Positions 1 through 10,190 of a DNA stretch of 34,776 nt are shown here, piece by piece. Location of the stretch: the NCBI GenBank assembly GCA_051453625.1, contig JBOZIK010000001.1, positions 18,755,062 through 18,789,837 on the forward strand, in the 5' to 3' direction. Within the stretch, counting starts at the first letter, position 1; every line of letters starts with the position of its first letter. The translations under genes were made by a program, and so were the position numbers. This stretch comes from Welwitschia mirabilis (lineage: Eukaryota > Gnetophyta > Gnetopsida > Welwitschiales). The notes under the pieces were generated by a model. It did not search any database. It was not told where the DNA came from and saw only the letters and a program-made list of their open reading frames with translations.

Positions 1-10
1 CTTCCCTTAA

Positions 11-184
11 GCCATCAAATCCAGCTATAAAAAGAAAGCTCTCAGACTCCATCTAAATAAAAATCAAGCAGATGCTAAAGAATTCAAAGAGGTAAATCAG
101 GCCTTTGAGGTGCTATCTGAAATGGATCATTTTTTATTTGAACATAACCATGGTAATATTTTTTCTTTCTGTAGAGGATATTAA
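11..184 (+). pseudogene. Decayed DnaJ J-domain fragment
   Basis: Frame 11-184 reads helix II to helix III of a J-domain: AIK..YKKKALRLH, then the loop, then AKEFKEVNQAFEVLSE (about 70-121). J-domain proteins stimulate Hsp70 ATPase through an invariant HPD tripeptide between these helices. Here that position (50-58) reads HLN, so the essential P and D are both lost. Just upstream there is an in-frame TAA (8-10), and the frame ends in TAA at 182-184 after only a short tail. There is no start codon, and the window edge cuts the 5' side. It could be an exon remnant of a host J-protein gene or a retrocopy piece. The poly(A)-ended sequence downstream (to 536) gives weak support for a retro origin. 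The family call is firm; function is very unlikely. Confidence 0.75.
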
Positions 185-329
185 TCCTCCACTTTTCAAG
201 TCTTTTCTCTAACCTAAGTTAAGTTTTCTCATGTCTGGTATAGTAGGGTGGTTTTACCCCTAGTATGTTAATCAGCAGTCTTTCTTAATGGTTAATGCAT
301 AATACTATTCTAGAAAGTTAGTTTCCTGT

Positions 330-536
330 CTTTAGTCTATTTTACTAGGGGCACTTTTGCCCCCAATATTGTTCTGTTTCTAGTTCAGTCCTGAACTTTC
401 AGCGGAATGTTCCCCCTTCCTCTAAACAGTTTAAACTTCCCATCAAGTTAGGGCGTTATAACACCCCCAATGTAAATTTTCTAGTTTAATATACTTTGCT
501 CTTTCTCAAAAAAAAAAAAAAAGAAAGAAAAAAAAA
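330..536 (+). mobile_element. Poly(A)-ended LINE-like or retrocopy 3' end
   Basis: The stretch has C-rich 3'-UTR-like blocks (GGGGCACTTTTGCCCCC near 350-364, GGGCGTTATAACACCCCC near 451-468) followed by a 29 bp A-rich tract at 508-536. Such a 3' end with an A-tail is typical of plant LINEs or of processed transcripts. No reverse transcriptase ORF is visible upstream within the window. The J-domain fragment at 11-184 lies on the same strand, so a processed J-protein pseudogene with its 3' UTR is an alternative. No target-site duplication was established. Confidence 0.4.
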
Positions 537-717
537 TCTAAGTACACATAGAACTTAAAATGAAATCTATAATGATGAAAATATAGGAAAAAAAGAGAAT
601 TCATTTCTATCTTATTGTTTTTTATTTCTTCAGTTTTCAACCTTAGTTCGAGAGCAATTAAGAAGTAAAAACAATAAAAACTCATTAGTCTAGCACATAA
701 TGATTGATATAACAATG

Positions 718-1020
718 ATATTTCAGATTAGAGTTAAAAACCTTGATGAAAACTTAAAAGAACTAAATATCAGCACTACTTTGAGTATCACTAGAAAAGG
801 ACTAATACCAGCCACTAGAGATCATAGAAAATAAAAGAAATCTAGAAATATAAATGTAAGAAAACTAGAATCAGCTTGTGTATAAATGAAACAGAACCAT
901 TGCCAACCACTAGCGAGTGCAAAAAAACAAAAAAATACTAACATCTAAATGGAAAAAATGAAAACTGTGCATGGCCTATTGTAGCTACCATGTTATTATT
1001 TATAGCAAGGCCACCAAAAG
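718..1020 (-). mobile_element. Ty3/gypsy 5' leader fragment with primer-site remnant
   Basis: On the minus strand the sequence from 1020 begins TTTTGGTGGCCTTGC and continues into a leader that matches the one next to the LTR at 8754 (compare 960-1000 with 8690-8730, both with GTAGCTAC and an ATNNTATTAT run). The plus-strand copies also share repeated blocks of the type TATCACTNGAAAAGGA(C/T)TA. The first 15 bases match the Athila/Tat-type tRNA-Asp primer-site context (TTTTGGCGCCGTTGC) at 12 positions. The coding part is lost: by about 540 the sequence is the unrelated A-tract. The cognate LTR should start near 1021; only weak, patchy similarity to the LTR at 3802 is seen there. Confidence 0.5.
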
Positions 1021-2141
1021 GTTATTTGAGATTAATATTTTATAAATAAAAACTAAATCCTTCACTGTAGAAAAGTCCTAGTATCATTCTATTCTTAGGT
1101 ATAATTCATGATAAACTATAATAAAATAAGCACCAAACCAAATATAAAGAATAGATTTAGAGAAAAAGAAAGTAAAAACAAGAAGAAATTTCTATAATAG
1201 GTTAGAGACTAAAGCTAGGATTAGATCATAGCTCTCATAATCTAACATGAATATAATAATAATGGCAAGAGTTCTTCCCAAAAAAGAAAAAAAAAGTAGA
1301 CTTACTTTATTATAAAACCAAAAATATTAAGTGAGTACTATTGAACTCAGAGAAAGGGGATGAATGAGTTTAACTAATTAAAAATTTGACAATTAACAAA
1401 TAAAATATTAAAAATAAATCTTACCAATTTACCTGGTTCCCCAACCCGAATATGTTCACACATAGTGAATAGCTTCTTTTTACACCTCTGAATATCCTTA
1501 GGCTATGAAAAAAGTGGTTTTGAATAATCACCAATCTTATAAACAGCTAAGGTACTTCTCTTAAGGAAACACTCTCTTCACCTTAGGTACTATAATACAG
1601 TAATATCTAATATGTGGTCTCAAGCACTTATTACAACTTAAGAAGTACAACCATGTAAGGGTTTCCTTATACTTTTTAAATTTCCAAGCAAGTAACCTTA
1701 AAATAAGAGAGATATAAAGTGCTTTTGAACTAGATACAAAATATTCAACAAGTCATATAGTCTAATAGAAAAGTATTAAAACTTAAAATAAGAGAAGAAA
1801 TAAGCTTAAAATGATGTGTCTAGTAAAGTTACTTGAGTTCTTTCTTAATGGAGTCATCCAATAGAATTACTATGGCATAGAAGTGTTAAGGAATAAGCAT
1901 AAACTTAAGATATCTTTAGTGATTATGTCTTTTAATTAATTCCCAAAATATATCAACTTGTAATGTACTAATCAATTGTCCAAATGTTTTTCGAATGAAT
2001 TTTCTTTATACCTTTTATATTCTTAAGTGAAATGGTTAGTTAACCTAAAGAAATAACTATTTAAATTAGTTTGAATGTTATCTAATGACTACATTTTCTA
2101 TTGTTCAATGGATATTTTTATTTTGTGTCAATTTTTAGGAT
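1021..2141. other. No gene recognised; possible strongly diverged LTR
   Basis: AT-rich and stop-dense on both strands. A stretch near 1080-1120 (TAGTATCATTCT, TTAGGTATAATTC) resembles the LTR at about 3833-3880 in order and spacing, and an A/G-rich block follows in both. It may be the worn 5' LTR belonging to the leader fragment at 718-1020. Nothing else was recognised. Confidence 0.3.
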
Positions 2142-2610
2142 GGACATCTTTAATCTAATAAATGTCTTTCACAACTAGACATCTTCAATCTAATAGATTT
2201 TTTTCAGATAGATGTTTTTACTTTGATAGACATCTTCCATACACTTTCCCAGACTCCAATAAGCTTTAACTAATGTTTCTTTGGAATCAAGAATTTATCA
2301 TGCAAAACTTGCTTAGATCCCTAGAGAATGAATAGATCATCATTATCATCCTATTGATATCATTATCATCTTGCTGACACAAATTAACTTTTGTTACCTA
2401 CTTTAGTTTAGCATAGATGTACTCCATATCACGGATACCCTTCCTTACTACATTCATTATAAACATCTTCATATTAATAGATGTCTTCCTTTTCTTTTTG
2501 GTTGAGTTTTAATTTTGACATATTTCTCCTATTTTAGGTTTAGTTCAGTGTAGACATCTTCCATCTTGTAGATGTCATTCTAATAGACATCTTCCACATT
2601 GTAGACATCT
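2142..2610. repeat. Array of paired octamers AGACATCT / AGATGTCT (cluster I)
   Basis: The octamer AGACATCT, or close variants, and its reverse complement AGATGTCT recur at start positions 2142, 2160, 2177, 2195, 2210, 2228, 2461, 2479, 2552, 2570, 2585 and 2603. Spacings within the runs are 15 to 18 bases. Several neighbours face each other and could form hairpins with loops of about 10 bases (2552-2577, 2462-2486). The same octamers recur at 11600-12462. No coding explanation is seen. It may be a decayed minisatellite inside a retrotransposon leader or untranslated region. Confidence 0.65.
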
Positions 2611-3499
2611 GTAGTCAACTTTCTCCAATCTTCATGGCCTCTAAACTAAATCATCTCTAGCCTTAAGTCTTTTATGTGAACTTGTTAAGTAACTCAAACA
2701 TCAGTTTTGCTAATTAACGATCCTTGTTTGCATTTGAAGTGTCTTGCCTAATGGAGAGATATCTTAAATACCCTATTTTCACACTAGATACATTACATTT
2801 AACAAGTGGAATCATCAAAACTAGGATTTTTCCAATAATCTCTCTCTTTTTAATGATGTCCAAGACTTAACAAATCTTATTAGTATAAGCTTTGATAACC
2901 ATAAATAAGATATTATAAAATTAGGCATAAACCAAAACTATAATACTATCTAGCATAAAAATTTAGCAATAACTAATCAGAGTATAAGTGCATTAAAAAT
3001 TAAAGATTAAAAACATGTAAACCATCATAAGTAATACATAATATGTTATAACCTATATCAGTGTGAATAATAATACATCATAACTATGATAAATGTACAA
3101 TCTAATGAATACACTAAGGTACAATCTGATAAAACAACAAAGGAGGGCTTTAAAATAATAATGTATGCATAAAAACTCATGAATGAGCATTAAGCATGAT
3201 GTCACTTATAAAAGGACCAACCAACATCTCAAATTTAGCTACTTTGAAGAATCATATAAATGTTAACAAAATATTCATGTAGATTTTCCCATTGTCTCTC
3301 CAAGTTTTGGACATTAAAAATGCCTAATCATTGAGCACTGACTTAATGGTATAGTGATCTCCATCCCTTATGTCATCATTATTATCATCACTATCATGAG
3401 TCAAAGATGTTTAAACTATATAAAGATGATTAGCAAGAGAAGAAGTGTGCAGTTTTCAAGCGGCCTCTATGATGACTCTTCATGATCCTGTGATGTCTA
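2611..3499. other. No feature recognised
   Basis: AT-rich sequence without a credible reading frame. A short trinucleotide-like ATC/ATT patch lies at about 3371-3398. No LTR, primer site or protein motif was found. Confidence 0.5.
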
Positions 3500-3792
3500 T
3501 ATCGTTATATAAGGATTGATAGAGATGCTAAGGAGGTCGATTGTAGCAGTAGTAGCAAAAATAAATCTAGACGGTGAAGTAGCATTGAGTAGTTGAGCAC
3601 GGATAGGACTTGATAGTAATGGTGGTGGTGAAGGTAATCAAGGTGATGAAGGAACATATGATTGTGATGAAGCTAGTGGTCACAAACAAGGCTATGTAGA
3701 ATGCTGAATGAAGAGTTTACAATGTGGTCTATAGAAGATAAAAGGCTTGTCATCATCTAAGTCATTTGACTCATCATGGTGTTGTTGTGCTA
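3500..3792 (-). pseudogene. Unrecognised coding-like stretch beside gypsy LTR
   Basis: Read on the minus strand from 3809, a frame begins MHNQPLAQQHHDESNDLDDD and runs on through only three stops to about 3500, with a Pro/Ser-rich segment (LPSPPPLLSSPIRAQLL). The low stop density and biased composition suggest former coding sequence. I do not recognise the family. It abuts the outer end of the LTR at 3802, and the candidate ATG (3809-3807) lies inside that LTR edge, so the true start is unclear. It may be part of the DNA into which the gypsy element inserted. Confidence 0.25.
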
Positions 3793-3801
3793 GAGGCTGG
3801 T

Positions 3802-5101
3802 TGTGCATTTTAATACATGAACTAGATTTAAAACTAACTTAATACTTAGCATTGTTCTTCCATAGGGATAATTATAATAGGTTAATTAGAAGTTACATAG
3901 TGTTACTAACTTATAAGTTACAAAAAGAAAGAAAAGAGAAAAGAAGGAGTTAAGAATTTTCGATTGAAACTTAATTTGGAAAAATGGAAAGCAAGTAAGC
4001 TTTAAGTGTTTGCTTGGTTCATCCTTTTATAATTCCTCACTTGATCATATGCTGCACTATTGTAAAATAGACTTTAGGTTATATTGATATAATCTCATTC
4101 ACTATGAGTCTTGGTAAATTTGAAAGTCACTAATCCTTCATAGCCTTATAATAAAAATAGAAAGTATGAACTTAATGTGCATAAGATCCATGAAATTACT
4201 AAGACGTAAACTAATTAACTTAGGAGTTTACTCAGTTGAACAAAGAATCTTGATAGTTACATTGCTACTTAAGTGTTTCTAGTACAAAATGAATTATGAC
4301 TAATAATAAAAAGAAAATAACACTTTAGTATTGAATCAAAAAATAACATATTATATCAGAGATAGAAGGAAGATGAAAGAACTCCTTAAGATATTCTTGA
4401 AGGCAAGATCACTCCTTAAAGAAGCCCTCAAAGGCCATCATGATGTAACACTCCAAAATTTTCATGCTTTTGTCAAAGACCCTTTTATAGGCAAGGATGG
4501 GGATGGGGGGTGGTTAAAATCCTTTGGCTCATAGTGTCAAGTGAGTGGTTATAGAATGATGGCATTAGGTAAGGCATTATCATTTTTCCATTAGGTAGAT
4601 ATCATCATAATAAGGCCAACACTTCACTCTTAGACATCGTTACTTTTGTTAACTTCTGATGATAGCATGTGTCTCCATTATCACCCTACTTAGCAATACC
4701 ACATGTCACTATTACATATCATAATCATCGCTTCCATGTCTGTAAAAAATGCAAGTTACTTGTAATGTGGAATTCATTCAAGCCCATAAATACATTTGGA
4801 TTAATTTCTTATAATAAGTCAGGAACATAATATTTGCAGTGTTTTGTGAAAAAGAACTAGTTGTGTTAGGTGGTCTAAATGGCAGCACCATTGTTTTAGC
4901 CTAGATGATCATCACATTTAATCATATCCTTCAAAATGTAATAACTATCCTGAAAATATCATGGAAAAATGATAAGTCCATAATTACTATATAAAAACAA
5001 TAGAAGACATGTTTTTATGATAAAATTAAATGTATTAATGTCTTCCATTAAGATAAAGTATTCATTTAATTTTATTGGAATTCAATTTTTACATGTTAAC
5101 A
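3802..5101 (-). repeat. Long terminal repeat A (3' LTR on minus strand)
   Basis: 1300 bp. It aligns from end to end with 8754-10108; shared landmarks include CATAGGGATAA, AAAGAAAGAAAAG, GATCCATGAAATTACTAAGA, AGAATCTTGATAGTTA and AATTTTTACATGTTAACA. On the minus strand it starts TGTTAACATG. The two copies differ by many transitions and small indels, so the insertion is old. A short open frame at 4331-4534 has no counterpart in the other copy and is not a gene. Confidence 0.85.
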
Positions 5102-5112
5102 CACTCCTTAAC
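5102..5112 (-). promoter_or_regulatory. Polypurine tract of gypsy element
   Basis: The minus strand reads GTTAAGGAGTG directly before the LTR start TGTTAAC. This is the expected plus-strand priming site for reverse transcription. The related tract at 10109-10126 begins with the same GTTAAGG. Confidence 0.6.
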
Positions 5113-5308
5113 TAGACTTTTTCTAGCCCTCGAGTATGTGAATGAAATAACTTTGAAAAATTTATGACCAATTTTTTGAAATTAAGTCATCAAAATTTAA
5201 AAATTTATGAAACTAAATGTCATATCCCCAACCAAAGCTAAACTTTATTCTCAAAGTTTTATGACAGAAATTGTTTAAAGCATTTTGAGAACATAACCTT
5301 AGAACAAT

Positions 5309-5331
5309 NNNNNNNNNNNNNNNNNNNNNNN
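5309..5331. other. Assembly gap (23 N)
   Basis: Run of 23 N inside the internal region of the gypsy element, close to its 3' LTR. The sequence on both sides is AT-rich and gives no sign of what is missing. Confidence 0.95.
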
Positions 5332-6470
5332 GTAATGATTCAAACTGATGCAACTAAGGGAAAACTATAAAACAATCATTTTATTTCTTCCTAAAAATTC
5401 TAAGTGAAAATAGTTTATGCCTTAAGTTTTATTTCTCATGAAATGGGATGAAGTAAAATGGGTGATGGAGATGGAAAATTTGTCAAAGGATTTGACTATA
5501 AAAGTAATGAATAAATGAGTAAACCTATCTAAGTTAATGATGCTTGTTATGTTTTTGTAATTTTTAGTAAATCTTATATCAACTAAGCATAGTCTTAAGC
5601 AAGTAACTTTATAGAAGATGATGAAATTATACTGAATCTCAAGTATGAAAGTTAAAAAATAATAGAACACCAAAGGCCTCTAATTTCCCTCTTTCTTTCT
5701 TTTATTTTTTATTTCTACCAATGTATATGTCCTTAGTTTAAGCCTTTGAATCATATTAAGCATCTAGTGTTATGACATTTTATTCCAATAGAGTTAAGCA
5801 TGTTATTTTGTGAAGAAATCAGTGCTACATTACCAGTGAACATTTATAGCCCCAGTGCAGATGAATTAGATCACTAGAGCAGCATTGCTAGTGAGCATTC
5901 ATAGCCCTAATGTAGCTAACTAAATCCAATTAAGTGATTAATGACATGTATGTTTGGACAAGAGATATATTATTTTTCTTTTGTTCTTCTTGTCATATTT
6001 ATTTCTATACACATTAGAGGGGTCATTGGCTCATTAGCCTAATAGAAAGATCTTATGTCCATCAAAATCTTTAAACATAAGGAACATAACATGAAGGTAG
6101 ATTCCACTTTTTTAGGGATGATTTAACATAATTGGAGACCTTAAGCAATTCTGCTTTTAATAGTAAAATTTAAAATAAGCTTAAATATTCCTTAAAAACC
6201 TATAAGTATACTTAATCATTACCATTACTTAAGTGATAACGAGATCGCTTATTATTGATTTTTTGTTAAAGGTATTTAACCTGGGTTTGTAAGTCTCAAG
6301 AGCTCATAGATGAATAGTGGAGGAGAATGGTTTGTTAGCTTATCGGGATTATTAGAAAATGAGAGGAATGGATGGAGAGGCTTAAGGGGATCAACTTTGG
6401 GATTTTCTAAGTAAAAGGGTTTAAGGCGAGGATTATAGAGGTGGTAGTACCTGCAAGATTTTAGGTGAGA

Positions 6471-6531
6471 GAGATCATCAAGCATATATGTTTTTAAGTT
6501 TTTCTTGAGATCATCAAGCATATATGTTTTT
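6471..6531. repeat. 25 bp direct repeat, two copies, period 36
   Basis: GAGATCATCAAGCATATATG followed by TTTTT occurs at 6471-6495 and again at 6507-6531 without mismatch, separated by AAGTTTTTCTT. It lies in the gypsy internal region. The identity shows that this small duplication is much younger than the surrounding decay. Confidence 0.9.
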
Positions 6532-7379
6532 TTCTTTCTTTTTTTTCTAGTCAAATGAAATATAACCTAAAAGGAAAATCTATTCTTAAAAAGAAAAGAA
6601 AAAAGAAAATCTAATTCCAAAGATAAAAATTTTCTAAGGTGCTCAAGACTGTGGAAATGAAGATAGGACAATCAGAAAATTTGTGAAGTGTTTTGAAGTG
6701 GAAGGAAATCCATGTGTAAATATTTATGCAAAAGTCTATGAAATTTGAAAGAACATTAGTACAAGTAGAAAAGTTTTTCCATTAAAATTAGTAGTAGTCC
6801 ATCCCTTATCTTATTTATGTTTATTCAATAACTCTTGTAAGACATAATTTTGAGACTAATTGGAAGTTTATTAATAAGATAGATGCTCATTAGAAGAATT
6901 AAAATCTTTGAACATTGGTTCTAATTCTAAAGAAGTTTTGTCTTTTTTATTAAGGTGAAATGATTGGCTCATGAAGTTGATGATAAAAGATGAGGGTGGA
7001 TCGTGTATAGGCTCTTTGCTAATGTTCTTTTTCTCATTAAGGTCAATGGGGAATTCCTCCTCACATGGTTGCTTTAGTAATAATGGTTGTAATTTAATGT
7101 TTTGTATATTGATGTGACTTAATGGCTAATCCTCTATAATGTAATTCTCTAAAGTATAGCCTTCCTCATATGATTTTTTATCATCATCTGATGTGTGTAA
7201 TCCGACTCCAAAGTATAGCCTACTTGCACATAGTTGTTCACTCTCTAATGCAATTATAAACTCAAGGTTCTCTTGAATTCCTTTATTGGTTTCGTCCTCA
7301 TTCCTAAAGGATATGGTATGCTGTTCTCATCTCTTTCAAAGTTGTCAGTACTCTTAGGCTTATGAAATATGGAAGGACG

Positions 7380-8020
7380 TCCTCTTGTTAGTTGAGAATG
7401 CCAATGATTTGAGCATTGATCTCAGTGATTTGTTAAAGGATTTGGTGTGGGATTGAAAACTTTACTTAAGATTAGTTAGGAAAGAGGAGTATTGTTTCAA
7501 AATTATTTCATGATTATTGTTAATTTGGACTTGAGTATCCATGAATTTTCTAATTGACTTCTCAAAGGAGGTGAATGAAGATTGTTGTCAGATGTAGAAA
7601 GATGAAGGGAAGGATGGTCATAAGGGGTGATGAAAAGTATGGGATGAAACTCTTATTGAAAATAAGCTTTTTTAAATTTGGGATATAGAGTTTGATTTAT
7701 ATGTGAAGGGCGTTGGTCAAATGAATATGGAAAGGAGGGTGAAGAAAAAGGGTTGTTTTAATTGCATTAGATATAGTCCTCTAAAGTTTTCTTGGGCCAA
7801 ATTTAATCTCCTACAATTTTAGATTGAACATAACTAGGTATGTTGTAGGGATGTCTGCAGTTTTCATATGCAAAGTGGGGTTTAGAAGGTACTTTGTACA
7901 ATCTCCCAAAAGGATCACATTCCCAACCCATATCAATTTTTCAGAAAATGGTATGTGAAGTTCACTAAAAAGTTTTCATGAATTTTTAAAGATGCAGAGG
8001 AGGCCTAATATTCAAAAGAT
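7380..8020 (-). pseudogene. Athila/Tat-like gag remnant (C-terminal half)
   Basis: Minus-strand translation gives pieces in gag order: a segment FAYENCRHPYNIPSYVQSKI (about 7872-7813), a Pro/Ser-rich linker with NPFSSPSFPYSFDQRPSH (about 7745-7690), and the block SFEKSIRKFMDTQVQINNN (from 7569). Next, in another frame, comes ITEINAQIIGIL with QEDVLP. Gags of the Athila/Tat lineage end in this way: a proline-rich linker, then a coiled-coil-like segment on which residues such as QI..L are followed by LPSQP-type ends. Gag would form the virus-like particle. Several frameshifts and stops make this copy dead. Family assignment comes from motif pattern, not from an alignment. Confidence 0.45.
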
Positions 8021-8356
8021 TTTAGAGAGCTAAGAAAAGTCTTTTTGCAAAGTTTGAGAGGTTTGTAAGTGAAAAAGCTGATAGTGCTAGTCAGGAAAGA
8101 TAATGACATTAGTTTACTTATGATTTATGTTTGTGAAAAAATTCTAGGGGTTTACATAGATCTCACAAAGTGTTCATCATTACAAAGCTGCAGAAAAACC
8201 AAATAGAAATAAAAATGACATTCACACAAAAACACTCTTAATGAAAATTAAATTGTAAACGTTTTTAGTATTCTTAATGTTTATGATAGCGATCTCACAC
8301 AAAAAATTAAACCTATAATTAAAAATGCAAAAAATAAAATTCATGAAAAGTTAGTG

Positions 8357-8486
8357 AATTTTTAATTATTTTACTCTTTGGTTGCCATCCTAAAAAAACA
8401 TTGTTAATCCTACAATCAAATAATTTTTAATTATTTTGCTCTTTGGTTGTCATCCTAAAAAAACATTGTTAATCCTACAATCAAAT
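8357..8486. repeat. 65 bp tandem duplication
   Basis: The 65 bp unit at 8357-8421 is repeated directly at 8422-8486, with two transitions near the start (TTACTC/TTGCTC and GTTGCCATC/GTTGTCATC) and a short mismatch at the end. It lies in the 5' leader of the gypsy element. The high identity marks a late event. Confidence 0.9.
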
Positions 8487-8730
8487 CAAGTTAGAGCAAA
8501 GAAAACTAAAGAAAAGCTCAAAAAGAACTAGTTTGGGTATCATTGAAAATGACTAGTACCAATCACTGGAAAGAAATGATAAACAAACACATAAAAAAAA
8601 AAAAGAGAAAATGGACTAGTCTAGGTATCACTGGAAAGGATTAGTATCCACCACTTAAAAAAGCAAAACAAACTATAAAATTACAAGAAAGAAATGTTTG
8701 TACTCTTTCTGAGTAGCTACTATGCTATTA

Positions 8731-8748
8731 TCCTCAATTACAATACCA
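8731..8748 (-). promoter_or_regulatory. Decayed tRNA-Asp-type primer binding site
   Basis: Five bases inside the LTR edge the minus strand reads TGGTATTGTAATTGAGGA. The Athila/Tat primer site for tRNA-Asp is TGGCGCCGTTGCCGGGGA (established knowledge of the lineage). Nine of 18 positions match, and eight of the nine differences are C-to-T or G-to-A. Start of the site, spacing and following leader fit a primer site that has lost its CpG and CpNpG cytosines. Only TGGTAT would match a tRNA-Met site, which is the alternative. Confidence 0.5.
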
Positions 8749-8753
8749 AAATT

Positions 8754-10108
8754 TGTTTGTTTTAGTACATGAACCAGATTTAAATCTAAGTTTACACTCA
8801 GATCATTCTTTCATAGGGATAACTACGGTAGATTAATCAGAAGTTACAAAATATTGCTAACTTGAAGTTATAAAAAGAAAGAAAAGGGAAAAGAAGGAGT
8901 CGAAAATTTTGAGTGGAAACTTCGTTTGAAAATTGAAAAGTAAGAAAGCTCCAAGTGTTCACACAATTCATCCTTCTACAAGTCCTCACTCAACCATATG
9001 CTACACTATCCTGAAACAAACTTTAGACTATTAAGTATGATGGTTTTGGTCATGGTGATATAAACTCATTCACTATATGACCGTTGGTGAATGAGAAAAT
9101 CATTGGTTCTTCACAGCCTTATAATAAAAATGGAAAGAATGAACTTTGATGCACAAGATCCATGAAATTACTAAGACTTACATTAATTAACTTAACAAAT
9201 TTACTCAGTTAACCAAAGAATCTTGATAGTTATGTTGCTACTTAAGCATTTCTAATAAAAAATTAATTGTGACTAATAATCAAAAGAAAACAACTCTTTA
9301 GTATTGAATTAGAAAAATGCACATTACATCAGAGATAGAATGAAACTAAAAGAACTCCTCAATATATCTTTAGAAGGAAGTTCACTCCCTAAAGAAGCAC
9401 TCAAAAGGCCATCACAACTTGATGCTCCAAAGGGTCTATGCTTTTGCCAAAGTAAAGGAAGATATAATGTAGGACTTAAGGCACTTTCATAGGAAAGGAT
9501 AGGGGTGGGGGTGGTTACAAGCCTTTGGCTTGTAGCATTAAGCGAGTAGTTATAAAATGATAGCATTAGATATGGCATTTGTCGTTTTTTCATTAGGTGG
9601 TTGTCATCATGATAAGGCCAACACTTTACTTCTAGATGTTGTTTCTTTTACTAACCACCGATGCTACCATATGTCTATATTATCATCCTACTTAGCACTA
9701 CCACATGTTGCTATTGTGTATCATCATCACCACCACAATCATGTGTTGTAAAGAATGTAAGTTACTTTTGATGTGGATTTCGATTAAGCTCATAACTACA
9801 TTTGAATTAATTTCTCATGACAAGTTAGAAATGTGAGATCTACAATGTTTTATGTAGAAGGACCAGTGGTGTCAGGTGACCTAAATGATGGCATCAACAT
9901 TTTAGCATGGATGATCATCAAATTTAAGCATATCCTTCAAAATGTAATAAACATCCTAAAAATGTCATGGGCAAATATAAGTCCATGATTAATATTATAA
10001 AAACACTAGAAGACATGTTTTTATGATAAGATCAATTATATTAATGTCTTTCATTAAGATAAATTAGTTATTTAACTTGATAAGATTGTCAATTTTTACA
10101 TGTTAACA
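8754..10108 (-). repeat. Long terminal repeat B
   Basis: 1355 bp partner of the LTR at 3802-5101, with the same TG...CA ends. On its left (minus-strand downstream) lies a primer site; on its right (minus-strand upstream) lies a polypurine tract. It therefore looks at once like the 5' LTR of the 3802-10108 element and the 3' LTR of a second internal region beginning at 10109. Short open frames inside it (9324-9593, 9557-9751) are chance. Confidence 0.85.
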
Positions 10109-10126
10109 TTGATCCTTCCCCTTAAC
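10109..10126 (-). promoter_or_regulatory. Second polypurine tract, upstream of LTR B
   Basis: The minus strand reads GTTAAGGGGAAGGATCAA directly before the LTR start TGTTAACATG. It is purine-rich and matches the start of the tract at 5102-5112. It implies that DNA to the right (10109 to about 12250) is the 3' part of another gypsy internal region of the same family. Confidence 0.6.
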
Positions 10127-10190
10127 CTATGCTCCCTCCTCATTTGACTTAGATATAGGCAATTCCTTTGATTCCTCTATCCTATTTAAC

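Larger units (their letters stand above)
3802..10108 (-). mobile_element. Ty3/gypsy (Athila/Tat-like) LTR retrotransposon, decayed
   Basis: Two long direct repeats, 3802-5101 and 8754-10108, align over their whole length. Both are bounded by TG...CA in the form TGTTAACA on the minus strand. Read on the minus strand the order is 5' LTR (10108-8754), primer site (8748-8731), gag-like remnant (about 8020-7380), polypurine tract (5112-5102) and 3' LTR (5101-3802). The internal region is only about 3.65 kb. No protease, reverse transcriptase or integrase motif was found in it, so the element is non-autonomous or deleted. The five bases left of the left LTR (CTGGT) and right of the right LTR (TTGAT) differ at two positions. 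The right flank is itself a polypurine tract, so no target-site duplication is expected there. Confidence 0.75.

Noticed and set aside
2142-2610. CRISPR-like array reading of the octamer repeats
   Set aside because: Repeats are 8 bases, alternate in strand, and spacers are 7-10 bases; the sequence is plant nuclear DNA with no cas genes.
4331-4534. 67-codon plus-strand ORF
   Set aside because: It lies within LTR A and the aligned part of LTR B does not keep the frame.
9324-9751. Two overlapping ORFs on opposite strands
   Set aside because: Inside LTR B, without counterpart in LTR A.
3797-10113. Target-site duplication CTGGT / TTGAT around the gypsy element
   Set aside because: Only three of five bases match and the right flank is part of a polypurine tract.
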